This document shows positions 16,829 through 20,944 of a stretch of DNA of 20,944 bases, piece after piece. Numbering within the stretch: position 1 is the first letter of the stretch; every line of letters starts with the position of its first letter. The stretch lies in assembly GCA_041569895.1 (NCBI GenBank), contig JBFFXF010000117.1, positions 1 through 20,944 on the forward strand, read 5' to 3'. Under the pieces are notes generated by a model. It did not search any database, was not told the DNA's origin, and was given only the letters and a program-made list of their open reading frames with translations. Made by a program: the position numbers and the translations under genes. Origin of the DNA: JBFFXF01 sp041569895. GTDB lineage: Bacteria; Planctomycetota; UBA8108; JACQVS01.

Positions 16829-17317
16829 ATGGCACGGAAGCAGAAGATCGCCATCTATCCCGGCTCGTTCGACCCGCCGACGCTGGGCCACCTCGACGTC
16901 GTCCGACGCGCCGCGGCGCTGTTCGACAGGCTGGTCGTCGGCGTGCTCGACAACCCATCGAAGACGCCGCTGCTCGACAGCGCGGCGCGCGTCGAGCTGA
17001 TGGTCGCGGAGGTCGGCGATCTCGGCCTCGACAACGTCGAGGTGCGCGCGTTCGACGGGCTCACCATCGCCTTCGCGTCGTCGGCCGGGGCGTCGTACAT
17101 CGTGCGCGGCGTCAGGTCGCTCGGAGACCTCGCCGACGAGACGTCGATGGCCGAGACCAATCGCCTCGCGGCGGGCGGCGGTCTCGAGACCGTGCTCCTG
17201 CCGGCTCGCGCGGAGCTCTCGTTCATCCAGGGGCGGCTGGTTCGCGAGATCGCGCGCGGCGGCGGCAAGCTCGATCGACTGGTCTCGAAGCGCGTGGCGG
17301 CGGCGATCCGGCGATGA
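16829..17317 (+). CDS. coaD: Phosphopantetheine adenylyltransferase
   Basis: 162 aa, the normal CoaD length. The enzyme joins ATP and 4'-phosphopantetheine to make dephospho-CoA, the penultimate step of coenzyme A synthesis, in the cytoplasm. YPGSFDPPTLGHLD (about 9-22) contains the nucleotidyltransferase T/HxGH motif. NPSK supplies the substrate-binding Lys, and the IVRGVRS segment corresponds to the family's IRGLR. One oddity: the family's FISSS(L/F)VKEIA loop, which binds ATP phosphates, reads FIQGRLVREIA, and the usual LVPxxV near the end is LVSKRV. The fold and the other motifs still support the assignment. The stop overlaps the ATG of the next gene by ATGA, so translation is probably coupled. 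Confidence 0.85.
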   Translation: MARKQKIAIYPGSFDPPTLGHLDVVRRAAALFDRLVVGVLDNPSKTPLLDSAARVELMVAEVGDLGLDNVEVRAFDGLTIAFASSAGASYIVRGVRSLGDLADETSMAETNRLAAGGGLETVLLPARAELSFIQGRLVREIARGGGKLDRLVSKRVAAAIRR

Positions 17318-19353
17318 GCGATCCCCTCCTCGAGATCCGCGACCTCAGAACCTGCTTCGAGGTCGAGGGGCGCACGGCGTGGGCGGTCGACGGCGTCTCG
17401 TTCGCCGTGCGACCCGGCGAGACCCTCGGCGTCGTCGGCGAGTCCGGATGCGGCAAGAGCGTCACCGCCCTCAGCGTCCTGCGACTGATCCCCGAGCCGC
17501 CCGGCCGGATCGCCGGCGGCCAGATCCTCTTCGACGGACGCGACCTCGTCGGCGTCGACGAGCGCGAGATCCGCCGCATCCGCGGCAACGCGATCTCGAT
17601 GATCTTCCAGGAGCCGATGACCTCGCTCAATCCGGTGTTCCGGGTCGGCTACCAGATCGGCGAGGCGATCCAGCTGCACCAGAAGGCGACCCGCGCCGAG
17701 GCGCGCAAGCGGACCATCGAGCTGCTCGAGCAGGTCGGCATCCCCTCGCCGGCGGAGCGCGTCGACGAGTACCCGCACCAGCTCTCCGGCGGCATGAAGC
17801 AGCGCGTGATGATCGCCATGGCGCTCGCGTGCCGGCCCCGGCTGCTGATCGCCGACGAGCCGACGACGGCGCTCGACGTCACCATCCAGGCGCAGATCCT
17901 CGAGCTCCTCAAGGAGCTGCAGCGCGAGTTCGGCATGGCGATCATCCTGATCACCCACGACCTCGGCGTCATCGCCGAGATGGCCGATCGCGTCGCCGTG
18001 ATGTACGCGGGCAAGATCGTCGAGCTGAGCTCGACCACCGACCTCTTCGATAGCCCGAAGCACCCGTACACCGCCGGCCTCTTCGCGTCGCTGCCGCAGT
18101 TCGCCGGGGCGCGCCGCAGGCTGCGCGTGATCCCCGGCGAGGTGCCGAACCCACTCGCGTTCCCCGCCGGCTGCCGCTTCCACCCGCGCTGTCCCGCGGC
18201 GGCGGACGTCTGTCGCGAGGCCGTGCCGCCGCTCGTCGAGGTCGCCGCGGGACACTCGAGCGCCTGCGTGCGGCTCGAGGCGGGGCGGCTGCCCGTGGAG
18301 GTGGTGGGGGGGGATGGGAACGTGGGTGGCGACGAGGCCCGGACCGGGACCGGGACCGGGACCGGGTCCGGGAACGGCGAGGGAGATGCGGCGTTGCTGC
18401 GGGTCCTCGATATGGTGACCCACTTTCCGATTCGGCGGGGGGTCTTTTCGCGCGTCGTCAACCACGTGCGGGCGGTCGACGGGGTCTCCTTCGAGGTCGG
18501 CAGCGGCGAGACGCTCGGCCTCGTCGGCGAGTCGGGGTGCGGCAAGACGACGGTGGGGCGGACGCTCCTGCGGCTCGTCGCGGCGACGGCGGGCCGAGTG
18601 CTCTTCCGCGGCAAGGACCTGCTCGCGCTGTCGCAGGAGGCGCTGCGACCGCTGCGTCGCGAGCTCCAGATCATCTTCCAGGACCCCTACGGGTCGCTGA
18701 ACCCGCGCATGACCGTCGAGACCATCGTCGGCGAGGGGCTCCGCGTCCACGACATCGGGTCACGATCGGACCGGCGCGAGCGTGTCGCCGAGATCCTCGA
18801 GCGCGTCGGCCTCGATGCGGAGATCCACATCGACCGCTACCCGCACGAGTTCAGCGGCGGCCAGCGCCAGCGCATCGGCATCGCGCGCGCGCTCGCCGTC
18901 GAGCCGCGGTTCATCGTCTGCGACGAGGCGGTCTCGGCGCTCGACGTCTCGATCCAGGCGCAGATCATCAACCTGCTGATGGGCCTGCAGGCGCAGCACG
19001 GCTACAGCTATCTATTCATCGCGCACGACCTCGCGGTGGTGCGGCAGCTGAGCGCGCGCGTCGCCGTCATGTACCTCGGCCGCATCGTCGAGCACGCCCG
19101 CGTCGAAGAGCTCTTCGCCAACCCGCATCACCCCTACACGCGCGCCCTCCTCGACGCCATCCCGGTGACCCATCCGCGCGACCGCCGGGAGCGGGAGCTG
19201 CTCACCGGCGACGTGCCGAGCCCGATCGACCCGCCGCACGGCTGTCGATTCCAGTCGCGCTGCCCGTACGTCATGGACCGGTGCCGCCGCGAGGACCCCC
19301 CGGCCTTCGAGATCGCGCCCGGGCACGTATCGCACTGCTTCCTCGACTCGTGA
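17314..19353 (+). CDS. Fused OppD-OppF-type dual ATPase of a peptide/nickel ABC importer
   Basis: 679 aa with two complete ABC ATPase domains. Domain 1 (about 1-325, OppD/DppD-like): Walker A GESGCGKS at about 42-49, Q-loop IFQEPM, signature LSGGMKQR at about 157, Walker B LLIADEPTTALD, switch LITHD, and the oligopeptide C-terminal Cys region RFHPRCPAAADVC. Domain 2 (about 358-679, OppF/DppF-like): Walker A GESGCGKTT at about 406-414, IIFQDPYGSLNP, FSGGQRQR, VCDEAVSALD, FIAHD and RFQSRCPYVMDRC. Fused pairs such as YejF and GsiA are known, so fusion itself is normal. Unusual here is the linker: a G8 run at 18306-18313, then a translated GGGACC repeat giving alternating Thr-Gly. The permeases and binding protein are not in the window. 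It would power uptake of peptides or similar solutes. Confidence 0.92.
   Translation: MSDPLLEIRDLRTCFEVEGRTAWAVDGVSFAVRPGETLGVVGESGCGKSVTALSVLRLIPEPPGRIAGGQILFDGRDLVGVDEREIRRIRGNAISMIFQEPMTSLNPVFRVGYQIGEAIQLHQKATRAEARKRTIELLEQVGIPSPAERVDEYPHQLSGGMKQRVMIAMALACRPRLLIADEPTTALDVTIQAQILELLKELQREFGMAIILITHDLGVIAEMADRVAVMYAGKIVELSSTTDLFDSPKHPYTAGLFASLPQFAGARRRLRVIPGEVPNPLAFPAGCRFHPRCPAAADVCREAVPPLVEVAAGHSSACVRLEAGRLPVEVVGGDGNVGGDEARTGTGTGTGSGNGEGDAALLRVLDMVTHFPIRRGVFSRVVNHVRAVDGVSFEVGSGETLGLVGESGCGKTTVGRTLLRLVAATAGRVLFRGKDLLALSQEALRPLRRELQIIFQDPYGSLNPRMTVETIVGEGLRVHDIGSRSDRRERVAEILERVGLDAEIHIDRYPHEFSGGQRQRIGIARALAVEPRFIVCDEAVSALDVSIQAQIINLLMGLQAQHGYSYLFIAHDLAVVRQLSARVAVMYLGRIVEHARVEELFANPHHPYTRALLDAIPVTHPRDRRERELLTGDVPSPIDPPHGCRFQSRCPYVMDRCRREDPPAFEIAPGHVSHCFLDS
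18340..18375 (+). repeat. GGGACC hexamer tract inside the ATPase fusion linker
   Basis: Five GGGNNC units (18346-18375) preceded by a partial unit lie in-frame between the two ATPase domains and encode RTGTGTGTGSGNG. The unit belongs to the same GGGNNC family as the intergenic tracts, and five GGG runs with 3-nt spacers are a canonical G-quadruplex motif on the coding strand and in the mRNA. Confidence 0.9.
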
Positions 19354-19426
19354 CCACTGCTTCGAGGAATCTCCTGAAGCTCGGAAGCGCGATCCAGAAA
19401 CGGGAGCCCTCAGCGGATTCGTGACA

Positions 19427-19520
19427 CCCGTTCCCGCTCCCGTACCCGTACCCGTACCCGTGCCCGTGCCCGTACCCGTGCCCGTGCTCGTGCCCGTACC
19501 CGTACCCGTGCCCGTGCTCG
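19427..19520. repeat. Degenerate CCCGTN hexamer array (GGGNAC on minus strand)
   Basis: An initial CCCG is followed by fifteen 6-bp units of the form NNCCCG, two of them degraded to TGCTCG. On the minus strand it presents more than ten GGG runs with 3-nt spacers, the longest G-quadruplex-type tract in the window. It occupies most of the gap between the ATPase and the uracil-DNA glycosylase; no promoter is obvious. Confidence 0.95.
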
Positions 19521-19571
19521 CCGGTGGCGTCCCTCTTGCCCCGCGGCGAGCGATCGCCGACAATCGCGGCG

Positions 19572-20393
19572 ATGATCGCGCGTCCGGGAGGAGAGCCGAC
19601 GTCCGACGCCGCCTCGAGCGAGCCGTCCCTGGCGGCCATCGCCCGGGATCTCGCGTTCCGGCTCGAGGTCATCCGGCAGCTCGGATGGATCGTGCCGCTC
19701 GGCAAGGGCGCGCCGCTGAGCGAGCGCGCGGAGGACGCCGCCGGCGGCACGGCGGCTGACCCGGTCCGCGATTCCGAACGTGACGCCGACCTCGACGCCG
19801 ACCTCGACGCCGAGCTCGATCGCCGCCGCGAGCTCCTCGACGTCATCGCCCGCGAGGTCGCCGGGTGCGTCGCGTGCCCGCTCTGCGAGAGCCGCACGCG
19901 CACCGTCTTCGGCGTCGGTGACCCGAGCGCGCGGCTGATGTTCATCGGCGAGGCGCCCGGCTTCGACGAGGACCGCCTCGGCGAGCCGTTCGTCGGCAAG
20001 GCCGGGCAACTCCTCGACCGCATGATCGCCGCCATGGGGCTGCGACGTGAGCAGGTCTACATCGCCAACGTCGTCAAGTGCCGCCCGCCGCAAAACCGCG
20101 CGCCCGAGGCGCGTGAGGCCGTCGCGTGCCTGCCGTACCTCCGCCGCCAGATCGACATCGTCCGCCCGGAGGTCATCTGCCTGCTCGGCAACACGCCGTT
20201 GCGGGCGGTGCTCGGATCGAGCGAGGGGATCACGCGCGCGCGCGGACGCGTCATCGAGTGGCAGGACACGCCGGTGGTGCCGACGTTTCACCCCGCGTAC
20301 CTGCTCCGCAACACCGCCGACAAGCGGCTGGCGTGGGAGGACCTGCAGACGGTGATGCGGCTCCTCGGGCTCGAAGTGCCCGGTCCCGGCTGA
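19572..20393 (+). CDS. Family 4 (Fe-S cluster) uracil-DNA glycosylase
   Basis: 273 aa from ATG 19572. It removes uracil from DNA to start base-excision repair. Family 4 hallmarks are clear: GEAPGFDEDRLGEPFVGKAGQLLD (motif 1 and substrate loop), IANVVKCRPPQNR, and HPAYLLR (motif 3). The four Fe-S cluster cysteines fit: C99 and C102 (CVAC) plus C170 and C186, the last two at the canonical 16-residue spacing. About 90 residues precede the cluster domain, unlike the short N-termini of typical members. This extension is charged and contains a repeated Asp-Ala-Asp-Leu stretch. Neither ATG 19572 nor GTG 19524 (289 aa) has a good ribosome-binding site, so the start is uncertain. The extended UDG/phage-polymerase-related group is an alternative label for such N-terminally extended forms. 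Confidence 0.88.
   Translation: MIARPGGEPTSDAASSEPSLAAIARDLAFRLEVIRQLGWIVPLGKGAPLSERAEDAAGGTAADPVRDSERDADLDADLDAELDRRRELLDVIAREVAGCVACPLCESRTRTVFGVGDPSARLMFIGEAPGFDEDRLGEPFVGKAGQLLDRMIAAMGLRREQVYIANVVKCRPPQNRAPEAREAVACLPYLRRQIDIVRPEVICLLGNTPLRAVLGSSEGITRARGRVIEWQDTPVVPTFHPAYLLRNTADKRLAWEDLQTVMRLLGLEVPGPG
19782..19818 (+). repeat. Period-6/12 repeat within the glycosylase gene
   Basis: Units of GACGCC alternating with GACCTC repeat about three times and encode the acidic DADLDADLDAELD segment of the N-terminal extension. The period and the regular GG spacing on the minus strand resemble the degenerate intergenic hexamer tracts, though the match is looser. Confidence 0.55.
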
Positions 20394-20481
20394 CCCGCCG
20401 TCTCCCGCGACACGCCGGTACGGAGAGGCTCCCCGATCGACGCGCCGTCCCCGCACCCCGCGCCGAATCGGGTTCCGGTGA

Positions 20482-20510
20482 GATAAGCCTCAATAGCCGG
20501 GAGAGTTATC
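20482..20510. other. Imperfect inverted repeat downstream of the glycosylase gene
   Basis: GATAA and TTATC pair, followed inward by two mismatches and CTC/GAG around a 9-nt loop. It lies about 90 bp after the glycosylase stop and 26 bp before the next -35 box. It could be an operator for that promoter or a weak terminator. Otherwise 20394-20535 shows nothing recognisable. Confidence 0.3.
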
Positions 20511-20535
20511 GTGGCGGGGGCGGGGGATTCGACTC

Positions 20536-20563
20536 TTGACGAAAAAACTTTGATTCCTATAAT
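20536..20563 (+). promoter_or_regulatory. Strong sigma70-type promoter reading into an ORF-free region
   Basis: TTGACG (20536-20541) and a perfect TATAAT (20558-20563) are separated by a 16-bp spacer that is AT-rich, in contrast to the very GC-rich surroundings. Transcription would begin near 20570. No credible ORF follows in the remaining 374 bp. Confidence 0.75.
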
Positions 20564-20569
20564 CCAACG

Positions 20570-20755
20570 AAGATGGAGGCGTCTCTCTAACGAGGGCAAT
20601 TCCGCAAAGCGCGGCGGCACCGTCCCGGTGCGGCCCGTCTCCGTGTGAAGCGAGTAGAGCACGTGCAGTCGCGAGTCGTTCTCCCTCTCTCGACTTTTCG
20701 ACGCTCACGCGGTGTCGGTCCGTTCGACGGTTCGCCGGGCGGCGGGGCCCTTTTT
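20570..20755 (+). ncRNA. Candidate structured leader RNA or small RNA of about 185 nt
   Basis: Downstream of the promoter, GGAGGCG (20575-20581) pairs with CGTCTCC (20636-20642, one G-U) to close a domain. Inside it lie two hairpins: CCGC/GCGG (20602-20605 with 20611-20614) and GCACCG/CGGTGC around TCC (20617-20631). A GC-rich stem region with a TTCG-capped hairpin (20728-20737), followed by T5 at 20751-20755, looks like an intrinsic terminator or attenuator. No known riboswitch or housekeeping RNA signature (RNase P, tmRNA, SRP, 6S, GEMM, TPP, SAM) matches well. It could be a riboswitch-like leader for a gene beyond the window, the leader of a stable-RNA operon, or a free-standing sRNA. Confidence 0.4.
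20737..20755 (+). terminator. Possible intrinsic terminator or attenuator
   Basis: GGGC (20737-20740) pairs with GCCC (20747-20750), immediately followed by five T. An alternative longer stem pairs 20717-20721 with 20745-20749, enclosing the TTCG-capped hairpin. The stem is short, so termination may be partial. Confidence 0.4.
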
Positions 20756-20797
20756 GACAACGGAACGCTCGTTCGCTGACGCGGGTTTTGGGAAACG

Positions 20798-20863
20798 CGC
20801 TGCCGGGGCGATCGGACGTCGGCGACCTGTCGTCGACGTCGCTCGACGCTGACGCCGGCAGCG
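20798..20863 (+). other. Nested stem-loop in the terminal ORF-free region
   Basis: CGCTGCCGG (20798-20806) is a perfect 9-bp complement of CCGGCAGCG (20855-20863). Between them, 20815-20825 pairs with 20830-20840 to form an 11-bp hairpin with one G-U pair and a CCTG loop. This nested arrangement is unlikely to be accidental and suggests a folded RNA, possibly a continuation of the leader beyond the attenuator. Confidence 0.5.
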
Positions 20864-20944
20864 GTCGCGCGGGGAGTTCGAGCCAGGAAAAAAGACTTTT
20901 CTCGAGCCGGGTTGGAGCAGCCGACGCGGTATGCTTGAAGCTCC

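Noticed and set aside
12993..16958. 1321-codon open frame on the minus strand
   Set aside because: It lies antisense to lptD and crosses into the helical-repeat gene. Its translation is an Arg/Val/Glu/Ala-rich shadow typical of GC-rich codon-position bias, with no recognisable domain, while the opposite strand shows clear family motifs.
18301..18375. Frameshift or pseudogene in the ATPase
   Set aside because: The frame is open throughout and both ATPase domains are intact, so it is reported as a fusion with a suspicious junction, not as a broken gene.
20575..20642. Cyclic-di-GMP (GEMM) riboswitch, suggested by GGGCAA and GCAAAGC
   Set aside because: The GNRA-capped P2 helix and the conserved order of junction bases are absent, so the resemblance is only to short words.
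20719..20745. tmRNA 5' end, suggested by a TTCGACGG word
   Set aside because: The surrounding conserved tmRNA acceptor sequence and tag ORF are missing.
20754..20782. Second promoter from TTGACA at 20754-20759
   Set aside because: No -10-like hexamer occurs 15-19 bp downstream.

Overview
The window is GC-rich bacterial DNA, most likely from a deep-branching environmental Planctomycetota or a close relative. This is an inference. It rests on two secreted proteins whose C-termini carry the cysteine-containing dockerin-like EF-hand pair with the LFLGG signature common in that group, on a CxxCH beta-propeller protein of hydrazine-synthase-alpha-like make-up, and on an LptD-type outer-membrane protein that implies a diderm envelope. 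I see no tRNA, rRNA, CRISPR array, transposase or phage gene.

Layout: (1) 1-63 is the 3' end of a gene on the + strand. (2) 275-2550 (minus strand) is a two-gene unit: a Gfo/Idh/MocA oxidoreductase, then a family 2 glycosyltransferase joined by a GTGA overlap. (3) 3083-8311 (+) holds two large secreted proteins, a parallel beta-helix protein and a propeller/CxxCH/discoidin-like protein, both ending in dockerin-like domains. (4) 8355-10751 (minus) is ComEC, the DNA-uptake channel. (5) 10967-11713 (+) is a four-helix membrane protein of unknown function behind a near-consensus promoter. (6) 11966-13555 (minus) is a secreted helical-repeat protein with a thioredoxin-like C-terminus that lacks CxxC. 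(7) 13758-19353 (+) is a likely transcription unit: LptD, CoaD and a fused OppD-OppF-type ATPase. CoaD and the ATPase overlap by ATGA. (8) 19572-20393 (+) is a family 4 (Fe-S) uracil-DNA glycosylase. (9) 20394-20944 has no convincing ORF but holds a strong promoter and several clear RNA-type hairpins.

The most unusual feature is not a gene. Five of the eight gaps longer than 200 bp are filled with degenerate tandem repeats, mostly of period 6 (TCGGNN, GGGNNC, GAGGAC), with longer-period modules (CGCAGATTA, TCTCTGA). The same modules recur in the same order, in opposite orientation, at 5306-5541 and 11741-11930, and an identical 17-mer occurs in three gaps. The GGGNNC tracts are canonical G-quadruplex motifs (GGG runs with 3-nt loops). 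One such tract is translated in-frame as the linker between the two ATPase domains. It lies just after a G8 run where loss of one G would split the fusion into two overlapping genes.

The genes are a mixture of envelope functions (LptD, glycosyltransferase, secreted proteins), core metabolism (CoaD), uptake (ComEC, peptide-transporter ATPase) and repair (UDG). They do not form one obvious pathway.
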